The notes below the pieces were generated by a model that had not been told where the DNA came from, made no database searches, and was given only the letters and a program-made list of their open reading frames with translations. From NCBI RefSeq assembly GCF_000350225.1, contig NW_005178620.1, forward strand, positions 1 through 64,000: a DNA stretch of 64,000 nucleotides, in the 5' to 3' direction. Of the stretch, positions 32,098 through 42,399 are shown in pieces. A program made the position numbers and the translations under genes. This stretch comes from Chondrus crispus (lineage: Eukaryota; Rhodophyta; Florideophyceae; Gigartinales; Gigartinaceae). The number at the start of each line of letters is the position of its first letter. Within the stretch, counting starts at the first letter, position 1.

Positions 32098-33093
32098 CTA
32101 GGACATGGGGGGAAAGTAAGTGTTGAAATCGGAGAGACAACTCGAGGATAATGGAGGACTAGGTATGGTAGAGAGTGGAGAAAAGAGCAGTGGGCGAAGG
32201 TCGAAAGAAGTGGAGGAGTTTGGCGGGGTGGGTGGAGAGGCGTTTCGGTGTGGATGCGAGGATAACTGTGGGGGGGGTTTCATTCGAGTGGAGCGGCGGC
32301 GAAGGGGGGAGATGCGTCGTCTGTTTCCCCTCTACAGCGAGGCGGGCAAGTAGCGCTGCAGGTATGGCAACGAGGGCATCAGGGGAATGCAGTACGCAGT
32401 CATGGCTGGGAGGCCGTGTAGATGCGAATGGGCGAATGGGAGGGCTGGATTATGCATCCGGATCGTGGAATCGCGTTTGACATGGACCTAAGTCTTGCAA
32501 GCCATGGCACATACAGCCAATCAAAAGGCCCCACCGCGGGTATGATTTTGGAAGGCGTCGTGGGCTATCCATCCCAATCTGGCTTTCGTGACTGCATTGT
32601 CATGTCACCATGGTTGATTTGCAGTGACCATTTTCCGCCGCGCGTTCATTGGCTGCAACTCTGAAAGCATACGCGAAGGCACGCTAGTTTTCATCCAACC
32701 AGTGTGAGTGTTGCTGCAGCTGTGTCTTTCCATCGCGCCCGATTTGTGCTATGCATGCTTTTCATCCATGCCGTGAGACCTACATTACACGTGTGCTCAT
32801 GATACACATACGGAACGTTCACGATCATCGCCACGCGCACTATCGGCTCCAACAGAAACATCGTCTTCATCTCTCTTGACTTTCATTTCGCACTCCACCT
32901 ACGATGGCTATGTGCAGCAAATTTGGCAGCCAACTACCGCCTCCCTATACATGTTCACAGCCGTCAAACATTTCCTTCCCCCTGTTTCCGCACCAACCGA
33001 AACCCGCTACTTCACCGGGTCCTCTAAATCTCTTTCGCACCGCCATGCCACCCCTATTCCTACAACGCTACAACGCTGCCCTCCCGTTCTTCG
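32098..33093. other. Divergent intergenic region between Sel1 gene and MSH4
   Basis: About 1 kb between the two divergent start codons must hold both promoters. The left part is purine-rich on the plus strand, consistent with a leader of the minus-strand gene. No other gene or clear promoter element could be assigned. Confidence 0.5.
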
Positions 33094-36000
33094 ATGCCTC
33101 CCTCATCCCGTAAGCGTCTCCATCCAGGCACCCCGTCTACGCTCACCCGCGTCGTCTCTCGTACCACCACTTCCGGTCGTGCACGCACGCGCACGGGCAC
33201 ACGCACTGCCCGCCAGGAAGACACCTACATCCTCGCCGTCATCGACAATGCAGTCAACGATGTCGGCTTTTGCGCGTACAACCTCCGCGGTTTCGATGTC
33301 GAGCTCAGGCAGTTTGTTGATTCCAAGACTTTTGTCAAACTTGTCACCGCATTGTGCGTCTTTATGCCAGTCGAAATTCTCATGTGCGTTTCCAGCGCTG
33401 CAGGGCTCCTCGATCAGGCCATTCAAGCATGTACACGCCTAGCCAATGTTAAGGTATGTCATCTGCCGCCATACCGGAAATGTCGATTCAACTATTTCAG
33501 CCCCTGATAGCTCGTAATTCTAACAATCTTCACACAATTCAACCTTCTTCCTTCTGATCCGTGTGTGTCTTATTAATTCTATTTCAGCGAACCTTCATAG
33601 GTCGCACATATTTCAACGAGACCTATGGCGCACTCATGGCCGATAAGCTCAGCAATGTCAAGTGTCCCAACCTCCACAACCTCGGCGAATCTTCATGCTA
33701 CCTAGCCCTTGCATGCTGCGGTGCCCTCATTCGATACACGGAGCACATAGATGAGATATCTTTTGCCCCATCGAGTCTTAAGATTCGTTTTCGTCCCAAC
33801 GACGAAGCCGTTTTTCTTGACATTTCTGCCTTAGAGGGTCTTGAGATTGTCAACAACGCTCGCCGTCGCGTTGGTGTCGGAGGGAAAGCTGCCTCTGATT
33901 GCCTTCTTCGTGCCATGGACAAAACCAAGACCCGAGCCGGAAAGCGTTTTATGAGGCGGTGTCTCCTTGAACCAAGTGCGAACCTCCTCACTATCACTAT
34001 GCGTCAAGACGCTGTCGATGAGATGACCAACTCGGAAAAAATGTACTTTGACGTTGTCGCCATTCTTGCCCGCTTTCCAGACCTGGAGGGTGCCGCAGCC
34101 TCTTTGATGGCGAGGGAAAATTCGAAGCTACGCTCTATCGGGCTTATCGCAGACCCTGCTCATTTCGATTCCACATCTGCCGAAGACAGTGACTGCTCAA
34201 GGGAGGATGCCGCCCTCAATAACCCTTTGACTACAGGCAGAATACAGTCTGCATCTCCGCCGTCAATTCACTTGGTAAGGAATATCCTCCAGATCAAGGG
34301 CGCGCTTCGGGCCGTATTACCTCTCTTGGAGGCAATTGAGGGTTCGCAATCGGCACTACTAAATGGTGTAGCGGAAAGCATGCGACATCCTTCTTTCGCA
34401 ACTTTGCTTCTAGAGATTGATGGTATCATTGACCAAGAGGCACTTCCAGCAAAAGAAGCAGGGAGAATGCGTATGCAAGGAGCCTTTGCGGTGCTCTCCG
34501 GACGAAACGGTTTGTTATGTACACACCACATATCCTTTGGGCCGCATTGTCAATCTTCAGCTGTGATGTAGATCAATAGTATCTGCTCCTCCACCTGGAG
34601 AAAGCTGGAGCAGATAACGTTGATCTACCTGACAGCTGTCTTCATCCTTCGGTAGTGCCTAACATTTATAACATTCTCCCTTATTTGTCTAGGTCGCCTT
34701 GATGTCTGTCGCAAGACACTCTCCGAAAACAAAGAGGATATGGACGATTTGGCTGAACAAACTAGGACGAAGTATAATATACCGAAGCTACAACTCTCCA
34801 TGCACTTGAAGAGGGGCTTTCACTTTTCAATCCACAAGAAGTTCCTCGATGTGAAAGATTTTCCTGATGAGTTCATTCAAATCGATGCTGGAACGAAAAT
34901 ACACCGGTTCTCCTCAAATGAGTTGGTGCAACTGAACTCAAGGTATCACGATTCTCTACAAGAAATATGGAGGATAACAGAGATTGAGCTTGGTTCCCTC
35001 TTGAATGAAATATTTAAAGTTGAGGCAATCACAGCGCTACATCGCCTCTGTGACAGCATTGCCATCCTTGACACCATGGCCTCATTCGTGAGCTATTCTT
35101 CTTACTGCCAGGCAAGCACTGAACGTCCAAAATTGACTATCGGTGGTCCGATTGCGATGCAAAACGCCTTTCACCCAGTTCTGCTTGATATGAAGCCACG
35201 CGTCGCCATTCCCAATGATGTCTTCCTCGATGAAACGTCTGCTCTTCACTTGATATCTGGAAGGAATCAAGCTGGGAAGTCGACTTTCATACGCATGGTC
35301 GGTCTCATTACCGTCATGGCCCACACCGGATGCATGGTTCCAGCCAAATTTGCTTCGATCCGAATTTTGAAAAGAATAGCAACGAGGTTCAACACCAGCG
35401 ACGACCCATCCCAATCTCAATCGAATTATTCGAAGGAAATGCATGACATCGCTACAATTCTGGAAGCGATTCGTCAGCAAGAAGATAGCACGTTTCTTGA
35501 AAACTGCGGAGACAAGCAAACCACTCCATCCCCAAATTTGCCGAGCATCTTGATTCTTGTTGACGAACTAGGACGATCGACATCCACACTGGATGGTTTT
35601 GCCATTTCATATGCTGTTGCGGAATATTTGTCATCATGTCCAAATGTTCTGACCTTGTTCACAACGCATTTCTTGGGACTAGGAGCAATGGCAAATATCA
35701 ATCCGGTCATCAAAGCATTTCATCTTGAGACAGTCCCTTTGTTTGAGAACCAAATGACATCAATAGGGACAGGACTTGCTGGTAGAAAGTTTACATTCAC
35801 CGTTCGAAGTGGTACTTTAACTGAAACTAGTTATGGTATTGATACCGCTAGACTAGCGGGCTTCCCGAATCAGGTTGCGACACAGGCACACGAACTGCTT
35901 GCGGGAATGCCAGTGCGCAGTATTGCCAATGCGAATGATTTCGCAAAGGCAAACCTTGCCTTTGGCCAGCGTGAGAAACGGCAATTGCAAAAGACAATAT

Positions 36001-36179
36001 CACTGGTCTCGGTCGCTCAGAGAATATCTCTACTACAAAGCTCGGCAAGAGACCCCACCCAAGCTCGTAGTCTGTTACTGGAGCTTCAGAGAAAACTTAG
36101 AATTTCACAGAGGACCACGAAGAGCAATCGAAGTCAATCCTCTGGCTCACTGGTGGCAGGCGCAACAGAGGTCGAGTAG
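33094..36179 (+). CDS. MSH4: MutS homologue 4, meiotic recombination protein, three exons
   Basis: Exons are 33094-33453, 33588-34509 and 34693-36179, joined across GT-AG introns of 134 bp (gtatgtc...tttcag) and 183 bp (gtttgtt...gtctag). The joined product is 922 residues, normal for MSH4. It contains the MutS connector and core regions (RTYFNETYGALMADKL... RAMDKTKTRAGKRFMRRCLLEP) and a C-terminal ATPase. The ATPase has Walker A GRNQAGKSTFIR at about 617, Walker B ILVDELGRSTSTLDG at about 716 (the usual DELGRGTS has G where this has S) and TTHF. There is no N-terminal mismatch-binding domain, as expected for MSH4. With MSH5 it stabilises Holliday-junction intermediates in meiotic crossing over. 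MSH4 rather than MSH5 is chosen from overall resemblance. Confidence 0.85.
34568..34628. repeat. Hairpin in MSH4 intron 2
   Basis: Arms 34568-34589 and 34607-34628 pair at 19 of 22 positions (gtagatca...ctgctcc against ggagcag...tgatctac). The hairpin lies wholly in the second intron. Confidence 0.85.
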
Positions 36180-36318
36180 ATGGGCTTATAATTAACAGAA
36201 AAGATCGACGAGCAGGACATCATCTTGGCTACTAATCTGATGATGGCAATAACAGTGCGGAGAGATGCCTACTGTTTCCAAGCTTGTGGATAAATGGTGC
36301 AAGGCATGAACGCAGTCG

Positions 36319-36723
36319 CTACGATGACCTTGGTGATGAGTCTTGGGCGCTCCCCGTAGTTGTAGAGTCTTGCGAAGGCGGAGGTGGCACTTCCCCGCGC
36401 GCTATTGCTTCTTTCTCGAGCTGTTGCTTCGCGTGATGAATCTTGGCTTGAATGTAAATGCTTCCTCCCTTTGCTGGGTCATTAGACTCGAACAGGCGGT
36501 CGTAGCGCTTGTATATATCCTTCAATCCTGCGTCCTTCTTCACGCCCAGGATTTCCGAGGCTTCCTCTGCACTAATTCGACCTCGCATGCTTCTCCCGCC
36601 AGCCCCCCGGGATGCACCGCCGCGAGCGCCATTGACCAGCGCCTGCTGGTACGCTTGCACAAATGCTCGCGCAACATAGCCCCCGCCCATGATCAGAATT
36701 TGCGCTATCACACGGCCCGCCAT
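36319..36723 (-). CDS. PAM16: PAM16/TIM16 mitochondrial import motor subunit
   Basis: ATG 36723 (MAGRVIAQILIMGGGYVARAF) gives 134 residues, close to the usual length of about 125. The N-terminal hydrophobic segment is typical of the family. The degenerate J-like domain has ISAEEASEILGVKKDAGLKD, then YKRYDRLFESNDPAKGGSIY and IQAKIHHAKQQLEKE. The HPD tripeptide of true J proteins is absent (DRL here), as in all PAM16 proteins. PAM16 pairs with PAM18 at the TIM23 channel and restrains its stimulation of mitochondrial Hsp70. An upstream in-frame extension to 36885 was rejected because the conserved start is at 36723. It shares a short divergent promoter region with RRP36. Confidence 0.92.
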   Translation of the reverse strand: MAGRVIAQILIMGGGYVARAFVQAYQQALVNGARGGASRGAGGRSMRGRISAEEASEILGVKKDAGLKDIYKRYDRLFESNDPAKGGSIYIQAKIHHAKQQLEKEAIARGEVPPPPSQDSTTTGSAQDSSPRSS

Positions 36724-37080
36724 GCTGTTGTCACGTGAAGACGGCAATTGGTGACTCTCAGAATACTCCAAGCCTTTAAATGCCTTCCGACACGAATATT
36801 GACACGCTCTTCTCAACGTCGTTGCCGGGTGATACCAAACGCCCTGGGTCCACGGAGCGACCAACGAGAACCTGGGAGGCCACATGCTACTGTAGCTATA
36901 AAATCAAGACAAAGTAAAATTCATAAAATTTAGTTTGAAATGAGACGCCGCGGCAACACTTCACCGACGTTCGCTATCGCCCGTGGCTCGCCCTGGAAAC
37001 TTTGAAGTCGGTTTGAGAGCATGCCAAACAACACTGACAACCAGTAACATCAACCTGCTACTTTTACTAAGAGCACTTCC
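36724..37080. promoter_or_regulatory. Bidirectional promoter region of PAM16 and RRP36
   Basis: 357 bp separate the two divergent start codons, so both promoters must lie here. An AT-rich patch at about 36894-36940 (tataaaatcaagacaaagta, then aattcataaaattta) is the best candidate core. No defined motif was assigned. Confidence 0.4.
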
Positions 37081-37791
37081 ATGCAAATGGAACAATCTGT
37101 GGACAGGTTTTGGGAGGGTTCCGATGGTGACGATGAACCGACCCTGGGAGAACGAGTGCAGGTGGCGAAAAGGGAACAAGTCCAGCGAGCATCCGAGGCT
37201 TTTGCCCGACCATACCGGACCAACCAAGCACCCGACAGCGTTGCGACGCGCTCGAAGAAGAGCCGGCCGCGTGAAATATCATCACGAAGACCAGTTCCTG
37301 TGGGGAGAGAGCGGTGTCTTGGAATTAGTGAAGGTCGAGGGCTTGAACGCAGCGTCCGTAAAGCGTTTGACCCTCGTTTCGAGGAGCACTGCGGAGATCT
37401 TCGAGAGGGACATGTGGAAAGGAACTACTCCTTCGTGAGTGAGCTCCGCGAGAAGAGAAAATCCGAGTTAGAGAAAACGCTGATGAAGGACAACGGCAAC
37501 GAGGAAGTAGCTTATGAGTTACGCAAGATGGAGGAAGAGAACAACAGAAGGAATGTAATTACAAAGAGGAGAGAAATTTTACGAAGGGTTCGCGAGGAAG
37601 AGAAAGAGGCTGTGAAGCGGGGCAAGCAGCCATACTTCTTGAAGGAGAAGGACCTACGTAGGCTGGAAGTGAAGGAGAAATTCAAGGCGCTCAAGAAAAC
37701 GGGAGGCGTTAAGAAGTATATTGAAAAGCGTAGGCGCAGATTGGCAAGCAAAGATAGGAAGCTGTTGCCGGCACGGAGGCTGAAAGAATAA
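37081..37791 (+). CDS. RRP36: RRP36-like rRNA processing protein
   Basis: ATG 37081 (a second ATG follows at 37087) gives 236 residues. The conserved order is RPREISSRRPVP at about 62, then RKAFDPRFEEHCGDL, NYSFVSEL, and a long basic coiled coil. The C-terminus LKKTGGVKKYIEKRRRRLAS followed by KDRKLLPARR is the family signature. RRP36 is a nucleolar protein of the small-subunit processome needed for early cleavages at sites A0-A2 of pre-rRNA. The highly charged composition (Glu, Lys, Arg) is typical. No intron. Confidence 0.9.
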   Translation: MQMEQSVDRFWEGSDGDDEPTLGERVQVAKREQVQRASEAFARPYRTNQAPDSVATRSKKSRPREISSRRPVPVGRERCLGISEGRGLERSVRKAFDPRFEEHCGDLREGHVERNYSFVSELREKRKSELEKTLMKDNGNEEVAYELRKMEEENNRRNVITKRREILRRVREEEKEAVKRGKQPYFLKEKDLRRLEVKEKFKALKKTGGVKKYIEKRRRRLASKDRKLLPARRLKE

Positions 37792-38269
37792 ACTAGTTGC
37801 AATCAACATGAGCTGTCTTTAATGCAAGAATATGTGGTTGTTGCCCTTGGCTTGAACGTGGTCTGCGCTTGTCATGACCGCATGACCTAGAGCAAAAGCA
37901 TGTTCTTCATAGAATATTTGGGTGACTGTCGAATATCGATGAAACGGGAGTTTGTGGAAGAGTAAAAGGCTGGTTAGCAGTCCGACGGACATGCAATAAC
38001 TGAGTTGTGTGCATAAGATACAAGGTTGCGCCTCAGACTCTTCCTATTCGTAATTAATCGGCATGGGAAGCCCTCTTAGAAGAGACCCGATACGATTCGG
38101 ATTGTTCCAGTGTTACTGAGAGATCATCATATGCATACTAGTATGGGTCATAATGACACAGACAGGTGTTACACAGAAAAAAGAACGTGAAAGACGTACC
38201 GCATCGTTTGGTATCTCCAACATGCCTCATCAAGCGACAGTGGATATAATAAAACGCCTCGAATTGGGC
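37792..38269. other. Spacer between convergent genes
   Basis: No gene is supported. Similar pieces (atgcctcatc with following bases) recur near 38221 and 38282, the second just inside the acylphosphatase 3' end. Confidence 0.4.
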
Positions 38270-38715
38270 TTACGGGCCGATATGCCTCATCGAACGAAAA
38301 TCGGGATAATTGAACTCTGTTATTTCACTCATGGCTCTCGCTTCGATAACGCTGGACACATTGGCACCCGGTGGCCCTGTACGGCACCAAGCCCTCATTT
38401 CTTCAATCTGTGCCCTCGTTCCCTGGACCAGCACCTCAACCGAGCCGTCATTCATGTGCCTGACAAAGCCGACAAGTCCAATGCGCCTGGCCTGGACGGT
38501 AGCGCCCCCTCTACATGACAGGCGTGAAGTGGGTGAGACCGAGTGTTAATGAATAAGAGTGGGTGTGAACCAGTTCGTGAATGGCGTGGGTGTAGTTTCA
38601 CTCACCGAAAGTCAACGTCCTGGACATTGTCGCCAATGGCATGGAGCGTGACAGTGTAGTTCTGCGGGGGAGCAGGTTCTTTAGCTCGACGGCGACGGCG
38701 AAAAAAGCCGCTCAT
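38270..38715 (-). CDS. Acylphosphatase, two exons, atypical catalytic Asn position
   Basis: Exon 1 is 38715-38606 and exon 2 is 38510-38270, joined across a 95-bp GT-AG intron (38605-38511; donor gtgagtg, acceptor catgtag). The product is 116 residues: MSGFFRRRRRAKEP, then YTVTLHAIGDNVQDVDFR, then ARRIGLVGFVRHMNDGSVEV, then LVQGTRAQIEEMRAWCRTGP and FNYPDF. This is the acylphosphatase fold. The phosphate-binding Arg of the VQGVxFR motif is kept (VQDVDFR), although the Gly after VQ is Asp. The catalytic Asn of the GWVRN loop appears to be His (GFVRH), so activity may be altered. Acylphosphatases hydrolyse carboxyl-phosphate bonds such as that in 1,3-bisphosphoglycerate. The basic N-terminus may be a targeting sequence. 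Confidence 0.85.
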
Positions 38716-40040
38716 TGCTTGAGAGAGGACTTCTCTCTTGACTTAGAATGGATCTGCGGTTCGTTTTCCGCAGCAGTCAGGTCGAAGCGCTCGCGCTGGC
38801 CATGCGAACTTTGCGAACCGAAACAGGCTCCATAGATATACGCGCCTTTTTCCCGTATCAGCAGCCTTGGCGACGGATCAATCAGTTCTATGGGCGATGA
38901 AATAAAGACGGATATGAAGGACAGATGTTGTGAGGTGGACACGTGTGCAGTTGTTTGTGGATCAGCCGAAGACCCTAATCCGGAGCCCGTCTGCAGTCTT
39001 TTCAATGAAAACAACCTCAGCAGCCTTCGCCTCACAGTAATTGGCGCATACTGCGGAAATACTGTGCAGTAGACCGGCCATCTCACACTGCCTGGGGTTA
39101 GCAAACATGCGCCAACCAGCTCAAAAGACTACACTACAGTACTGTAGCCTAGAGCCGGGCCCGTATCCGACCTAAGTGTCGGACACCTACCGCATTCCAA
39201 GATGCTCACCTCTCTAGCCTGTGCCAACCACTCACGACATTGATATAATCACCTCGACAACATGCTCTCGTTCACACAGAGTCAAGTCAATTAAGTCTGT
39301 GGAACGCTTCAACCTCTCGCACATGTGAGCTATATCGACTGCTTGGCTTCCACGTGCTCTGCTTCCCCCCTTTTTTTTTTTTTTGATAGCATATCCTCCG
39401 TCATCTTAAATACCAGATACGATTTCGTATCTGCGATACGAAGGACCCCGCCCCCGGGACGTTAAGATTGTTCCCTTGGAATATATGTTTTCATGTTGAA
39501 GAACTATCTATAGTACCGAATCTCCACAGCTGGCCCTGTGGAATGCTGCAATATGCATTTTCCAACCACGGCATTTGCACGCAAGGCAGCGTTGTCACGG
39601 GCGAGTGTTGTTGCAGAACAGCCTGCCGTACCGCATCCGCGTCGAAATTACGGCGGCTGCTGAGGGACAGATTCATACATGTACCGATGTCATTTTGCAG
39701 CATGCAAGACAACTTCTCACACCACGAAAGTTCACGCCTCTCCGCTATCAACACTGGTGAGTGCACCAGTCAAACAACAAAAGAGAAGCGAAAATGAGAG
39801 CTGGTTCGAATAACGTGTTAATTGCACACCCGGGTTCTTTTTAGTTTGACGCTACGCCTATCCCTAAACTGGATCAAGGAATGCGAAATGGAGAGCATTA
39901 TGGACACGGCGTCCTTTAAAGCTACTGTAGTCTTAACTTTCTCTTGCGAAATGATACAAGTTGTCCATGTCCGTGATCATCGAATATGACTACGGAAAAT
40001 ACAGTCATCCCCCGCAGTAGAAGATCGCATCGGAGGCCTC
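38716..40040. other. Intergenic region, no supported gene
   Basis: 1.3 kb with only short open frames lacking domains. It contains a 14-bp palindrome ctacagtactgtag near 39133 and a homopolymer C then T tract near 39366-39384. Confidence 0.45.
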
Positions 40041-40769
40041 TCAGAGGCGCTTCTGATTTTCTTCCAACATCTGGCATCTCATCCAGGTGTCCCGGTTGCG
40101 ACATCTCGCCACTCTACCGAAACGAGTGAGGAATTCGAAAATGCGTTTATCCATCGGCACGACGCTCCTTTCCAACCAGTTGTTGCTTTGCGGTGATCTG
40201 AGCCAGCTCTTGAGCAGCGGGCAAATCTTTGGTCTCCAAAATTGATCCTTCGAGAACGGGCCGGAGACAAACTTGACGTTAGGCCAGATAAGGCAAATAT
40301 CATACGCCGCATGGGCGGGGCAGTTGCCTCGTCGGGAGCTCAGAAGCGTGTTCTTTTCCTTGCGGGTACTGTACTGGTCGGATCTGGCACCAATGGGAAT
40401 GCAATCGCAACATTCCTCGCATACCGAGTAGACAAAGTAATCGAGACCCATCTTGTTGGCGGGGACGGAGAAGTTCTCCACCTGCCTCACCCGGACGGGA
40501 TCACAGTTGCGGTTGAGACGAGCGTAGTTCTCTAGTTGGGCTCTGCACGCTGGGTCGTCCAGATCGTAAATGGCTTTGCAGTTGACAAAGTTGCCCCCCG
40601 GACCAGGTGGCTTGAGCTTGCATGCTCCGCAAAGCTTCGGCGGGAGAACGATTTTCTCACAGGTCACGCCGGCTCCGTTCGATCCCTTGTTGTCATGGCA
40701 AGGGTTGCGGCCCGCGGCGGCAAGAGTGACAGTAAGGACGAGGACGAGCGCTGTCCGGAGGACAATCAT
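40041..40769 (-). CDS. Secreted cysteine-rich protein of unknown function
   Basis: ATG 40769 begins a signal peptide (MIVLRTALVLVLTVTLAAAG), giving 242 residues with cleavage likely near residue 19. The mature part has 16 cysteines, an even number suited to disulfides, in groups such as LCGACKL, VCEECCDCIP and NCPAHAAYDIC. There is no membrane span, so it is probably extracellular or in the cell wall. I do not recognise the family. A 12-bp tandem repeat lies just upstream of the start. Confidence 0.7.
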   Translation of the reverse strand: MIVLRTALVLVLTVTLAAAGRNPCHDNKGSNGAGVTCEKIVLPPKLCGACKLKPPGPGGNFVNCKAIYDLDDPACRAQLENYARLNRNCDPVRVRQVENFSVPANKMGLDYFVYSVCEECCDCIPIGARSDQYSTRKEKNTLLSSRRGNCPAHAAYDICLIWPNVKFVSGPFSKDQFWRPKICPLLKSWLRSPQSNNWLERSVVPMDKRIFEFLTRFGRVARCRNRDTWMRCQMLEENQKRL

Positions 40770-40809
40770 CTTGGCGGTGTGCGGAGAAAGGAAATATCGA
40801 CACCTGGGG

Positions 40810-40848
40810 TTTGAGCAAGAGTTTGAGCAAGAGTTTGAGCAAGAGTTT
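40810..40848. repeat. 12-bp tandem repeat, about 3.3 copies
   Basis: The unit tttgagcaagag is repeated exactly at 40810, 40822 and 40834, with a partial fourth copy. It lies 41-79 bp before the start codon of the secreted protein gene, in its leader or promoter. Confidence 0.95.
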
Positions 40849-42399
40849 CAACTGCAGAAAAGTGGGATTCCTTTTGCTGCAAACTGGGAGTTAGAGAGGG
40901 GTCGGTGAGGGAAGCTGGTCCATTTATATCACTTCTGGTTCCGGAGGGCGTGGTGAGACTGGACCAGGTTTGCAAAAGTGTATTCAAGTGATGGCGCCCA
41001 GTGTCTCTTTGAAGCAGCATGCATCTGTACGGGCGTGTTTGATTGAGTGGGACTGTAACAAATACAACTGGAGCTTTAAAGAGACGTGGCGGGTGTTGGC
41101 TAGATTTAGCGGGCGGGTTGCAAGTCCGGCACATCGCAACACCAGCATTAAGCAAAGGACTCAAAAGCAAGGCCGTAATTTGCGCAGCGACTGGTCGTGT
41201 GCCGGTTGGTGAGCAGGCATGCGGTTTACACGCGTTGTGGAAGGTGTCTTGCGGCGTGGGTTGCTACCCACCGGCGAGGGCCTCTGCCTTACATTGAACA
41301 CCCCTGCCGTCGTCTTGAAGAAAGTCCTTGTTGGACGGTGCTGAGCTCTGTTTCGGCTACTGTACGTACTGTACTGCGCCAAGGTTTCGGGAGAAGCCTT
41401 CAATTTTGGTTGAATATCTTGCGTTTACCACACACTCTGCGCCTGTGACTGGACACTTGACTGTACACTTCTTGTCCTCTTTCCTTGGCTTCGCTGCTCC
41501 TTTGCGATAGAGCGCTCTGATGGGCGATTTCTCCGTTGCCCTCCCGCTCGTCACCCCCCGCGCGGCTGACACCTGGAGCCTCCGCATCCATTCCCAAACC
41601 TCCGCGCTGGCATTCGGCGCGTCCTTTTTAACTATCGTCGTCGATGGCTACAACGTCAAGCGACACATTGGCCACGTTTCGATCCATCTCGCTTCTTGCC
41701 ACATGTGTGTGAGCCATGACCGTCGCTGTGCAATAAACACGTTCGTGTGCCGCATTATTGACTGTCATCTCCGTATTTAACTGGTTTGTTTTACCGCCAT
41801 TTTTCCACTGCTTTCTGTCACCGTCGCTGACACATTCGGCCCTGCATCATACTGTAGAAAAGTTATTTTTGCAGTTCAGAACCCTTCGGTACAGCACATA
41901 TCGCATCTACTGCGTAAAGTTTACTATAGAACCTTGCGATACAACGCACTGTGTTTCATATCGCGTCGCAATTCCGACGGGAACGAGACAATGGTACTGT
42001 ACCCAAGGGTACGATATCCAGTGCGCATTGCACAGCATTTCTGTACTTCAGTCTTAAAGTGCAGTTTCTCTCAGAGGACCACGTGCAGCTCGCACACTGC
42101 TGTACTGTACCAGGGTACTGTACATGTGGCCGAGTCAGCGCGGCGGTGAATGCAGCTTGGGCAAACTCTCCTTCAAGCAATACCGTAACACTCCGCACTT
42201 TCAATCTTATCCGGAAGTCTGAATTCGAGTCTCCTCTACAGTACCCAGAACGCGGCACGTTTCTCATGCAAATGTAGCCGCCGACAACTAACCTTACCCG
42301 CAACAAAGAAAAGGTTCCCTTATGTCAATTTACAAACAGCCTTTCTCGCGATTATGTACACAGCGGCCAAGTCAAATCTTCACCACAACTACAGTACAC
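40849..42399. other. Intergenic region rich in TACTGTAC-like motifs
   Basis: 1.5 kb without a supported gene. Motifs of the tactgtac/gtacagta kind cluster here, for example near 41360, 41990, 42100 and 42390. A paired gtactgtaccc/gggtac arrangement is seen at about 41994-42012. Confidence 0.45.
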
